Below, one piece after another: positions 1-6,763 of a stretch of 16,137 nucleotides of DNA. Within the stretch, counting starts at the first letter, position 1. Each line of letters opens with the position of its first letter. The stretch is from contig NZ_CAMYFI010000050.1 in NCBI RefSeq assembly GCF_947255005.1, positions 1-16,137 on the forward strand. The letters run 5' to 3'. Below the pieces are notes generated by a model, which was not told the origin of the DNA, did no database searches, and was given only the letters and a program-made list of their open reading frames with translations. Made by a program: the position numbers and the translations under genes. The stretch is from an uncultured Tessaracoccus sp. GTDB lineage: Bacteria; Actinomycetota; Actinomycetes; Propionibacteriales; Propionibacteriaceae.

Positions 1-77
1 GGTGAGTTGTTGGCGTAGTCGTAGGCGTCCCAGATGAAGTGGGGTGCGTATTTCTCGAAGGCGTCTTGGAAACTCAT
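1..77 (-). CDS. 5' end of a probable immunity protein gene (truncated by window edge)
   Basis: An ATG at 77-75 opens a frame that stays open to the window edge and gives 25 residues beginning MSFQDAFEKYAPHFIWDAYD. The upstream sequence AGGAACCCTGAGT places an AGGA ribosome-binding site about nine bases before the ATG. The toxin gene stops only 11 bases upstream, so the two are almost certainly cotranscribed. In polymorphic toxin cassettes the gene directly after a nuclease toxin normally encodes its cognate immunity protein; that role is inferred from position alone. The 25 visible residues are acidic and aromatic, which would suit a protein that binds a basic nuclease, but I do not recognise the family. 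Confidence 0.6.
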   Translation of the reverse strand, partial: MSFQDAFEKYAPHFIWDAYDYANNS

Positions 78-88
78 ACTCAGGGTTC

Positions 89-676
89 CTAACTGTTACT
101 GATGGTTTTTGGGATTCCAGTTTTCCCATTGACGATTTCTGTGATTTTGAATCCTGTGGGGCGTAGTCCGTCTTTGTCGTAGAGGATGTCGATGTCGACG
201 TCGAAGACTTCACCGGCCTTGAGGCGGTTGGCCCAATCGTTTTCGATCCTTTTCATGTCTGACAGGTTCACTTTGTCGAGTTGTGCGACGATGTTGTCTA
301 GTCTGCCAGAGCCGCCGAAGATGTCGGCGAAGAGGTGGCCTGCGTGGTCGTTTGTTTGTTTGCCTGCTGGGCGGCGGTTGTGGGAGCCGCGGCGGAGTTT
401 CTTGGCGGGGCGTTGTAGGGGGCGGGCGTGTGCTTTGATGATGCGTCCGAGGTGGTCGGTTTGGTACACGTACTTGATTGGGCGCCCGGCCTTGTCTTTT
501 GCTCCGCGACGGCCCGCGGTATAGACAGCGTCGGGTTCCAGTTTCCCGAATCCTTTCGGCACTTTCCCGCGTTTGACGGGGTTGCCGGGGACGTAGCGTT
601 TGCCTTTGACAACCAGTTTTTCTACGAACTCGCGGACGATCTTCGACCCCGCAGACGCCGGAACTTTCGCCATCAC
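89..676 (-). CDS. Nonspecific DNA/RNA endonuclease toxin (Endonuclease_NS_2-like)
   Basis: A 195-residue, lysine- and arginine-rich protein. The C-terminal half (about residues 105-185) has the layout of the Endonuclease_NS_2 domain of the His-Me finger superfamily. A DHAGHLFADIFGG motif (D110, H111, H114) corresponds to the DRGH-type catalytic site. It is followed by DNIVAQ (N128, Q132), VNLSDMKRIEN (N137, N146) and a W..RL.AGEVFDVDIDILYD strand region ending in a RPTGF and NGK stretch. No signal peptide is visible. The first codon is GTG at 676 with an ATG at 673; either could be used, and both overlap the stop of the upstream gene (GTGA overlap), suggesting translational coupling. In related actinobacterial CpnT-like systems such domains are usually fused behind a WXG100-type domain; here the toxin is a separate polypeptide. 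It should cleave nucleic acid in a target cell. AT content looks higher than in the rest of the window. Confidence 0.8.
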   Translation of the reverse strand: MMAKVPASAGSKIVREFVEKLVVKGKRYVPGNPVKRGKVPKGFGKLEPDAVYTAGRRGAKDKAGRPIKYVYQTDHLGRIIKAHARPLQRPAKKLRRGSHNRRPAGKQTNDHAGHLFADIFGGSGRLDNIVAQLDKVNLSDMKRIENDWANRLKAGEVFDVDIDILYDKDGLRPTGFKITEIVNGKTGIPKTISNS

Positions 677-1203
677 TGGCCTCCTAGGAGCTGGTTGATG
701 GCCTGATCGATCGCGATCGAGATTGCTGCACCGATCCCTTTACGCATCAACAACGATGCGCCGGCCGAGGCGCCGCCGGAGATGATCGCCGCCGCGAGCA
801 TGACCGCATCCAGCAGCAGTTTGCCGATCACGAAGGTTCGAAGCCCACGCACTAACCATGCGGCACCACGATACGATGCGGCCGCGGCAGGCGCATGATC
901 ACGAATCGAGACCATCGTCTCAATGTTCGCTTCACCGCCTGTCATGTAGGCGCGGAACGCGTCGACGGTAGGCCCGGTGTTGTTGTTGGCCACGTGGGTG
1001 ATCGCCTGCTCGAATTGCGCTAACTGCGCATCCACCCGGACAGGCAGCTCCTCCCACAGCTCGGCCCACTGATCCAGCATGTCCTCATTACTGGTGGGCC
1101 ACTCATACCCCAAATGATTCAACAACTCAATCGCTTTGGCTTTAATGAACGCGACCGGATCGTCAGGGATCGTGACTTCCAAACCAAGAAACGTCACCTC
1201 CAT
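673..1203 (-). CDS. WXG100_2 (CpnT N-terminal-like) protein with hydrophobic C-terminal region
   Basis: A 176-residue protein. Residues 25-90 contain LLNHLGYEWPTSNEDMLDQW, then AELWEELPVRVDAQLAQFEQ and a helical stretch with N-rich spacing. This is the pattern of the WXG100-like domain found at the N terminus of CpnT-type type VII substrates. Residues 124-143 and 145-165 form two hydrophobic or glycine/alanine-rich segments that could insert into a membrane or act as a translocation region. The start ATG (1203-1201) shares one base with the TGA of the upstream WXG100-like gene, and its own TGA overlaps the GTG of the nuclease gene. Probable role: secretion-targeting and delivery module for the nuclease encoded next. 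The lack of a fused toxin domain is unusual. The domain call rests on pattern recognition. Confidence 0.68.
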   Translation of the reverse strand: MEVTFLGLEVTIPDDPVAFIKAKAIELLNHLGYEWPTSNEDMLDQWAELWEELPVRVDAQLAQFEQAITHVANNNTGPTVDAFRAYMTGGEANIETMVSIRDHAPAAAASYRGAAWLVRGLRTFVIGKLLLDAVMLAAAIISGGASAGASLLMRKGIGAAISIAIDQAINQLLGGQ

Positions 1204-1541
1204 CAGATCACCTCCCTACCTGCTTGCCCAGCCAACTGTTGACTGTCAGCCTCGACGGTTTGGTAATCCTGCGCGATCGCGTCCATAGCCGCTGCTTCGC
1301 TGGCCACACCCTCCACATACGGGGTCAGCACCTGTTCGTGCATCACCTGCCCGAACACCTGCAACATGATCGTCAGTGCACCATCGACCGTGGACAGGCC
1401 CCCTGCAGCACCACACGCGCCCGCATCCGTGGTGGCCGCAACCACATCTTGCACCAGCTTCGACGACGCCTGCGCCGCATCATCAAACCCCTCCGCGGCG
1501 TTCAGCCACGACCGCGGATTGAACTCCACCTGCCCACTCAC
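1203..1541 (-). CDS. Small EspC/WXG100-like type VII secretion substrate
   Basis: A 112-residue alpha-helical protein with a helix-turn-helix hairpin layout: helix 1 about residues 10-38, a glycine-rich turn GACGAAGGL at 41-49, helix 2 about 53-98. No WXG triplet is present, so it is closer to the EspC-type excreted proteins than to EsxA. The C-terminal region has YQTVE (Y93, E97), matching the general YxxxD/E secretion signal of mycobacterial type VII substrates. It starts with GTG at 1541-1539, overlapping the TGA of the YbaB-like gene (GTGA), and shares one base with the next gene. Likely a secreted partner of the downstream WXG100_2 protein, perhaps forming a heterodimer that escorts the toxin; that is inference from context. 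Confidence 0.65.
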   Translation of the reverse strand: MSGQVEFNPRSWLNAAEGFDDAAQASSKLVQDVVAATTDAGACGAAGGLSTVDGALTIMLQVFGQVMHEQVLTPYVEGVASEAAAMDAIAQDYQTVEADSQQLAGQAGREVI

Positions 1542-1930
1542 GGCTGCACCTTCGCAGCAGCTAACGTGTCAGCCCACGCCCGATCCAGCTTGCTGTTCGC
1601 CACCTGGAACGCGGCACCCAACTCACGCAAATCAGGTAACTGCTGCGACAACTCCTCTAACGACCGCCGGTTGAACTCCTCCAACGCGCGATTCACCGTC
1701 GCGCGCACCACACCCTCCACATCCTCACGGGAAGCCTGCTCAAACCAGAAGGGGTCACAATCAAGCCACGCCACCTGCGAATCACGCACCCCCACACGCA
1801 CCTCAGCCCGCTCAGAGACGGCCTCCACCTCCAACTCCGGCACCTCACGCTCACGATGATCCGGCAGCGCAGCAGCCTGTTTCGTCACGTCCGCAATTGC
1901 GGAAAACGCATCATCAAATCCACCAGCCAT
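1538..1930 (-). CDS. YbaB/EbfC-like (EspL-like) protein
   Basis: A 130-residue protein from an ATG at 1930-1928. The frame remains open further upstream to 2155, but that extension runs into the divergent PBP gene and is not credible. A central beta region (about residues 25-60, with VEAVSERAEVRVGVRDSQV) followed by an acidic linker and a long helix (DVEGVVRATVNRALEEFNRR) resembles the YbaB/EbfC fold: strands ending in a glycine or aspartate turn, then a helix with an A.N.AL core. YbaB-like proteins such as mycobacterial EspL accompany ESX loci and stabilise substrates. It is the first gene of the toxin operon. TAGTGT lies seven bases before the ATG and no Shine-Dalgarno sequence is visible, so the mRNA may be leaderless. 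Role as chaperone or DNA binder is inferred. Confidence 0.6.
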   Translation of the reverse strand: MAGGFDDAFSAIADVTKQAAALPDHREREVPELEVEAVSERAEVRVGVRDSQVAWLDCDPFWFEQASREDVEGVVRATVNRALEEFNRRSLEELSQQLPDLRELGAAFQVANSKLDRAWADTLAAAKVQP

Positions 1931-1937
1931 GCAATGA

Positions 1938-1943
1938 ACACTA
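1938..1943 (-). promoter_or_regulatory. Candidate -10 element of the toxin operon (leaderless start)
   Basis: TAGTGT on the minus strand fits the actinobacterial TANNNT -10 pattern and ends seven bases before the ATG at 1930. No ribosome-binding site lies between them, so transcription may begin at or next to the start codon. No convincing -35 was seen. Confidence 0.35.
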
Positions 1944-2031
1944 CGCGCCCAAAGGGTCAACTCACGGGTGTTCGCATTGTTTGCGTAGCGTTGCCCTAAG
2001 CCACGACGTCGGAAGCCTTGGGTTCGCGGCG

Positions 2032-2037
2032 TAGAAT
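2032..2037 (+). promoter_or_regulatory. Candidate -10 element of the PBP gene
   Basis: TAGAAT fits TANNNT and lies 36 bases before the GTG start, leaving room for a short leader that carries the GGGAGGA ribosome-binding site at 2064-2070. No clear -35 hexamer was seen 17 bases upstream. Confidence 0.35.
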
Positions 2038-2073
2038 TGGCCCGCTTATGGTTGGTCAGCACCGGGAGGACGA

Positions 2074-4344
2074 GTGAATCGCTTGAAGCAGCGCAAGCCC
2101 AACGCGAAGCCGCCGCGCACCCGTAGGCGGCGAAGCCTGTGGAAGCGCCTCGCACTGGGGCTCACCATCACGGTGCTCGTCGTCGCCCTCGCGGGGCTCG
2201 GCGGGCTGGCTGCCCTGTACGTCACCACCGAAGTTCCCAACCCCAACGACGATTTCCAGACCAACACCACGTTCATCTATTACGCCGACGGCAAGACGCA
2301 GATGGGGTCGCTCTCGGTGCAAAACCGCGAAACCCTCGGCTACGACGAAATCCCGAAGATCATGAAGGATGCGGTAATCGCCGCCGAGGACCGCTCCTTT
2401 TGGGAGAACCCTGGCTTCTCGGCGCTCGCCATTGCGCGTGCGGCGTGGAGTATCGCGTCGGGTGGTGAAATGCAGGGCGGCTCCACCATCACTCAGCAGT
2501 ACATCAAGATCCTCTACCTCGACTCCGAACGCACGCTGAAGCGCAAGGTGCGCGAGCTGATGCTCGCTGTGAAGCTGGGCAAGGAAGTGCCGAAGGAAGA
2601 GGTGCTCGCGGGCTACCTCAACACCATCTACTTCGGCCGTGGCGCCTACGGTGTGCAGGCGGCGTCGAAGTCGTACTTCCTGAAACCCGTGCGCGACGTG
2701 AGCGTCGCGGAGGCGGCCACGCTCGCGGCGCTGCTCAACAACCCAGCCGGGCTGAACCCGTCGGGCGGCGAAGCCAAACTCAAGAAGCTGCATGGGCGCT
2801 ACCAGTACGTGCTGGCCGGCATGCTGGAGCAGGGTGCGATCACGAAACAGCAATACGACGAGGCCTACCCGCAGCTTCCGAAGTTCCCCGACGTGCCGGT
2901 GAACAATCGCTACGGCGGCCCGAAGGGCTACCTCATCAAGATGGTGGAGCGCGAGCTTGAGGAGGCCGGTATCCCCGAGGAACAGATCCACGGCGGCGGC
3001 CTGCGCATCACCACCACCATCGACAAGCGCCTGCAAGACAAGGCCATCGAGGTGGCGCAGGAGTACACGAAGAAGGCGGCCGAAGGGGGCCGCGACGGAG
3101 CGAACGCCGACGACCTCCACATCGCGCTGGCTTCAGTCGATACCGCCTCGGGCGGTCTGAAGGCCATGTACGGCGGGCCCGACTACGTGCAGGCGCCGCG
3201 CAACTGGGCCACGACGGCGCGCCCGGCCGCATCCACGTTCAAGACGTTCGCCGTGATCGCTGGCTTGAGGCAGGGGTTCACGCTCAAATCCATCTTCGAC
3301 GGCAACACCTTCACGCCGCGCGGGGATTCGTCGCCGGTACACAACCAAGGCGAGGAAGAGTACGGCAGCGTGACGCTCAGGCGGGCGTTAGCGAAATCGA
3401 TCAACACCGCGTTCGTCGACCTCACGCAGCAGATGGACGACGGTGCCGATGCCATCGCCAAGGCCGCCAACGACGCTGGCGCACCCGAGGGCAAGGGTTG
3501 GGAGCGCAACAATCGCCTGGCGCTCGGCGTCGCCGAGGTGAGCCCGGTGCACATGGCCAATGCGTACGCGACGCTCGCCAATGAGGGGAAACGCAACGCC
3601 GCGCACATCGTCGAGAAGGTCACCGACAGCCGCGGGCAGGTGCTCTACGAAGCCGACACCGCCGGGAAGCAGACGGTGGAGCCGGAGGTGGCGGCCAACG
3701 TTGTCGACGCGCTTACCTCCGTGGTGGATGAGGGCACCGGCGTGAAGGCGTCCAATCTCGGGCGCCCCGTCGCCGGTAAAACCGGCACGAACGGCATCGA
3801 CAAGAAGATCACGTCGGCGTGGTTCGTCGGGATGACGAAGCAGGTATCGACCGCGGTGATGTTCGTCGCGGGTGACGGAGGCACCGGCGACCTCGTGCCG
3901 TACCGGGCGCCCGAGCACCGCACGTTCTACGGTTCTGGCTATCCGCTGCTCACCTGGCTGTCCTACATGGAGGCCGCGACGAAGGGGCAGCCGGTCGAAG
4001 ACTTCGCCACCGCGCCGGAGTTGAAGCGCAAGCGCAAGACCCCCGTCGAGGAAAAGCCCAAACCACGACAGTCAGAGAAGACGTCGAAACAGAGGCACGA
4101 GCCCAAGCCATCGGAGCGAACGGAGCAGCCCAGCGAGACGCCACCGTCGGAGCCTCCCCCGGCAGAGCCTTCTGAGGAGCCGGCAGAGCCCAAGCCGAGC
4201 CAGCAACCCACCGACCAGCCGACGAAACCTGCTCCGGAGCCCGAGCCCACGGAAACGCAGCCGACGAAACCTCGGCCGACGAAGCCGCAGCCCACGAAGC
4301 CGCAACCCACGAAGTCTGGAGCCGGCGAGAACGGCGAGGCGTAA
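2074..4344 (+). CDS. Class A penicillin-binding protein (bifunctional transglycosylase/transpeptidase)
   Basis: A 756-residue peptidoglycan synthase similar to mycobacterial PonA1. It has a basic cytoplasmic tail (1-25) and one membrane anchor (about 26-50). The glycosyltransferase domain (about 60-240) carries AAEDRSFW (E105), GGSTITQQ (136-142), the RKVREL helix and KEEVLAGYLNTIYFGRGAYG (174-193). The transpeptidase domain shows the active-site STFK (S387, K390), SIN (442-444) and KTGT (569-572). From about 650 the protein ends in a charged, proline-rich tail with PTKP repeats. It polymerises lipid II glycan strands and cross-links stem peptides outside the membrane. GTG start at 2074 is preceded by GGGAGGA four bases upstream. 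The gene is divergent from the toxin operon and followed 29 bases later by a GT-C-type gene, the same order as ponA1 and Rv0051 in mycobacteria. Confidence 0.95.
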   Translation: MNRLKQRKPNAKPPRTRRRRSLWKRLALGLTITVLVVALAGLGGLAALYVTTEVPNPNDDFQTNTTFIYYADGKTQMGSLSVQNRETLGYDEIPKIMKDAVIAAEDRSFWENPGFSALAIARAAWSIASGGEMQGGSTITQQYIKILYLDSERTLKRKVRELMLAVKLGKEVPKEEVLAGYLNTIYFGRGAYGVQAASKSYFLKPVRDVSVAEAATLAALLNNPAGLNPSGGEAKLKKLHGRYQYVLAGMLEQGAITKQQYDEAYPQLPKFPDVPVNNRYGGPKGYLIKMVERELEEAGIPEEQIHGGGLRITTTIDKRLQDKAIEVAQEYTKKAAEGGRDGANADDLHIALASVDTASGGLKAMYGGPDYVQAPRNWATTARPAASTFKTFAVIAGLRQGFTLKSIFDGNTFTPRGDSSPVHNQGEEEYGSVTLRRALAKSINTAFVDLTQQMDDGADAIAKAANDAGAPEGKGWERNNRLALGVAEVSPVHMANAYATLANEGKRNAAHIVEKVTDSRGQVLYEADTAGKQTVEPEVAANVVDALTSVVDEGTGVKASNLGRPVAGKTGTNGIDKKITSAWFVGMTKQVSTAVMFVAGDGGTGDLVPYRAPEHRTFYGSGYPLLTWLSYMEAATKGQPVEDFATAPELKRKRKTPVEEKPKPRQSEKTSKQRHEPKPSERTEQPSETPPSEPPPAEPSEEPAEPKPSQQPTDQPTKPAPEPEPTETQPTKPRPTKPQPTKPQPTKSGAGENGEA

Positions 4345-4373
4345 CACCACGCGAATCCACTAGGGTGACGCAG

Positions 4374-5684
4374 GTGAACAACGCACTCATTCCGGCGCTC
4401 GGCGGCCCTGTGGGTGCGCACGGGCGCCGCTCTGGGCCGTTCTTTCAGCCGCTGCCCTGGGCAATCCTCGTCGCCACTGGGCTGTTCACGCTCCTCTATC
4501 TTCGGCATCTTCCGTGCGTTACTACGGATCCAGCGAACCCGGTGAATGCCTACATCCGGCTGTGTTACTCGGATGTGATGGTGAACTACTCGTACAACGA
4601 GTGGGCTTCCGGTGTGCACCTGCTGGGCGCGCCCGACCTCAGCTATCCGCCTGTGCTGGCGATGCTCATCACGCTGAGCAGCTGGTTTGGGCGACTGCTT
4701 GGTTGGCGGTTCACGTCGCAGCCCACCAGCAACGGGTACGTGGGGCTGTCCGAGTTTTTCGGCGCGACGGCGATCATGCTCTTCGCGGCATTCTTGCTGC
4801 TGGTGGTGGTGAGCGCGCATATCGCGCGCCGTGCGGGCCGAGCCTGGGATGTCATGGTGATCGCCGCGTCCCCTATCGTGCTCGCTGCGGGCCTCATCGG
4901 GTGGGACCTCTTCGGCCTGGCGCTCACCGCCCTCGCGGTACTGGCGTTCAGCGCCGAGCGCACGTTTGAGGCCGCTTTGGTGGCCGGCCTGGCCGCGTCA
5001 ACGTCGACGATGGCGCTGCTGTTCATCGTGGCGATGTGCGCGTGGTGTGTGCTGCGAGCGAAGTGGCGGCGGTGCGGGTTGTTCGCGGCTGCGTTCAGCG
5101 TCACGGTGGTGTTGGTGCATGTGCCGCAGGCGGTGGCGAGTTTCTCGTCGGTGGTGCGGTTCTACCAGGGTGCGGCCAATGGGCAGATCAGTTACGGGTC
5201 GGTGTGGTATCTGCTGCGCGACATGGGGGTGCCGCTCAGGGAGTTCGGGTCGCTGACCTTCGTGGTGTCGTTGCTCGTGATCGGGGTGTGGTTGGCGTGG
5301 CTGTACACGTCGCGGCGCATACCGAGCCTGGGTGAACTGGCGGCCACGATGGCGCTGATCTGGGTGCTGCTAGCACCGGCCTATCCGCCGCAGATGGCAT
5401 TGTGGGTGCTGTTTGCGTTGTTCTTGGTGCGGCCGGCTGGCGGTGTGTTGTGGGGGTATTCGCTGGTGCAGCTGTTGCACACTGCGGCGGTATGGGGGCG
5501 GCTCGCCGGGCATCTCGAGCCGGGCAAGGGCGGGCCGTGGTTGCTATATCACCTCGTCGTGGTGTTGCGTGCAGGCTTCGAGCTGGCCCTGCTGCTTGAG
5601 ACCATGCACGGCGTGCGGCGTCGCGGGTCAGCGGCGCTCCGTGCGACTGAGCGCACACCAGAAGCCGAAAACAGCCGAGATTAG
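4374..5684 (+). CDS. Polytopic GT-C type membrane glycosyltransferase-like protein (GT87-like, Rv0051-like)
   Basis: About 436 residues with roughly ten hydrophobic segments. A periplasmic first loop contains DPANPVNAYIRLCYSD, acidic residues placed as in GT-C enzymes that use polyprenyl-phosphate sugars. It follows the PBP gene as Rv0051 follows ponA1 in Mycobacterium, which suggests a conserved envelope function; substrate unknown. GTG at 4374 was chosen because AGGGTGA lies just upstream; GTG at 4365 is an alternative but has no ribosome-binding site. The last 13 codons (ATERTPEAENSRD) and the stop codon lie inside a dispersed inverted repeat, so the native C terminus appears to have been rewritten by repeat insertion. 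The gene converges on the racemase-like gene, 49 bases away. Confidence 0.75.
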   Translation: MNNALIPALGGPVGAHGRRSGPFFQPLPWAILVATGLFTLLYLRHLPCVTTDPANPVNAYIRLCYSDVMVNYSYNEWASGVHLLGAPDLSYPPVLAMLITLSSWFGRLLGWRFTSQPTSNGYVGLSEFFGATAIMLFAAFLLLVVVSAHIARRAGRAWDVMVIAASPIVLAAGLIGWDLFGLALTALAVLAFSAERTFEAALVAGLAASTSTMALLFIVAMCAWCVLRAKWRRCGLFAAAFSVTVVLVHVPQAVASFSSVVRFYQGAANGQISYGSVWYLLRDMGVPLREFGSLTFVVSLLVIGVWLAWLYTSRRIPSLGELAATMALIWVLLAPAYPPQMALWVLFALFLVRPAGGVLWGYSLVQLLHTAAVWGRLAGHLEPGKGGPWLLYHLVVVLRAGFELALLLETMHGVRRRGSAALRATERTPEAENSRD

Positions 5685-5715
5685 GCCGAAATCGCCCTCT
5701 GGCGTGCGCTCAGTC
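5645..5715. repeat. Dispersed inverted repeat family A, copy 1
   Basis: Arms GACTGAGCGCACACCAGA (5645-5662) and TCTGGCGTGCGCTCAGTC (5698-5715) pair over 18 bases with one mismatch at arm position 13. The 35-base interior contains a small GCC/GGC stem. The same element occurs at 14259-14330 with matching arms and a related interior. This copy covers the stop codon of the GT-C gene and lies between two convergent genes, so it could also act as a bidirectional terminator. Confidence 0.9.
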
Positions 5716-5733
5716 GAGCAACGCTGTTGAGTC

Positions 5734-6762
5734 CTACTCGAAAACGCACTCGTCGAAGGTGGTGGTGGTCATCCGGACGGTGACGGGCACCTCGTCGCCG
5801 ACGGTGACCGGACGGCCCGGGCCGCCGACGAACACCAGCGAGGCGTGCATATGCGGCGGCTCGGCGAACGGACGCTTGCGGCCGTCGATGGTGAATGGGC
5901 TTGTTACCTGGCCACGGAACTCGTCGAAGGCCTCCGCGAACGGGATGAGTCGCTGCTTGAACGAGTGCGCGGTGGCGGGGGCGGCGAGCGCGACGCCGTG
6001 CGCCGTGCCGCCGGAGATCACCACAAGGCAGCCCTGCGACGGAGTCTTCTCACCGTGGTAGCCGACGGGTGTGCCCTTCGGCAGCTGGTGCACGTCGAGC
6101 ACGGTGCCGGTGGCGCGGTAGGCATTCGGGTTGCCCAGCCACAAGCGGGTGCCAACCCGCATGCGCAGCGGCACGTCGAGCTCCGCGGCGAGGACGCGGT
6201 AGTCGTCGAAGGAGAGGTGCGAGAACCATATTCCCTTGTCGGCCTGCGGGTGCCGGGCGATGGCGGCGGTGAGCGCGCGGGCCTCGTCGAGGGAGCCGGA
6301 TGCGGGCAGGTGCACCGTCCAGCCACGCACATCGAGTGCGGAGAGATCGGCGCGAGGGAGCTCGTCGGGGGCGATGCCGTGGCGGTGCATCGACGTCTCC
6401 ACCTCCACGAGCACAGCCGTACCCGGGTGCTCGCGCGTGAGTGCCTGCACGTCCTCGACGCGCGACACGGTGGTAATGACGTGCCGGTCGGCGAGGTATT
6501 GCGTCGCGAGGGCGTCGAACGGCCGCCACGGGTTCAGCACGACGATGTCGCCCGCCCAGCCGGCCTCGCGCAGCTCGGCCACCTCGTGCGCGGTGCCGAC
6601 CGCGACGGTGTCCAGGCCGAGGCGCTCGACCTCACCCGCCAGCACCCCGTTGCCGAAGCCGTACCCGCACCCCTTCGCGACGGGCACAATGCCCGGACAC
6701 TGCGCAACAACGTCGCGCTGATGGGCGCGCCACAATTCGGTGTCGATGTGGAGTTTCAGCAT
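5734..6762 (-). CDS. Alanine racemase-like fold III PLP enzyme
   Basis: A 342-residue protein with an alanine racemase N-terminal barrel and C-terminal domain. The PLP lysine is K30 in VAKGCGYGFG. VETSMHRHGI (121-130) matches the substrate-binding M.R.G motif, and MRVGTRLWLG (201-210) the phosphate-end strand. Y235 in TPVGYHGE sits where the catalytic tyrosine of alanine racemase lies, but the usual GYADG segment is replaced by SGGTAHGV. The protein is somewhat shorter than standard Alr (about 360-380). It begins one base after the FemABX gene stop, so the two form an operon. A role in supplying or inverting an amino acid for the peptidoglycan cross-bridge is a reasonable inference. Substrate and racemase activity are unproven; it may not be the housekeeping Alr because the motifs are divergent. 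Confidence 0.72.
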   Translation of the reverse strand: MLKLHIDTELWRAHQRDVVAQCPGIVPVAKGCGYGFGNGVLAGEVERLGLDTVAVGTAHEVAELREAGWAGDIVVLNPWRPFDALATQYLADRHVITTVSRVEDVQALTREHPGTAVLVEVETSMHRHGIAPDELPRADLSALDVRGWTVHLPASGSLDEARALTAAIARHPQADKGIWFSHLSFDDYRVLAAELDVPLRMRVGTRLWLGNPNAYRATGTVLDVHQLPKGTPVGYHGEKTPSQGCLVVISGGTAHGVALAAPATAHSFKQRLIPFAEAFDEFRGQVTSPFTIDGRKRPFAEPPHMHASLVFVGGPGRPVTVGDEVPVTVRMTTTTFDECVFE

Positions 6763-6763
6763 G

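Noticed and set aside
2386..2424. PBP glycosyltransferase motif 1 reads EDRSFWENPG, lacking the histidine of EDxxFxxHxG
   Set aside because: Actinobacterial PonA proteins, as I recall, often have N or another residue there; the catalytic glutamate is present, so not unusual.
2056..3120. Minus-strand 354-codon frame opposite the PBP gene
   Set aside because: Antisense shadow of a PBP with all catalytic motifs in place.
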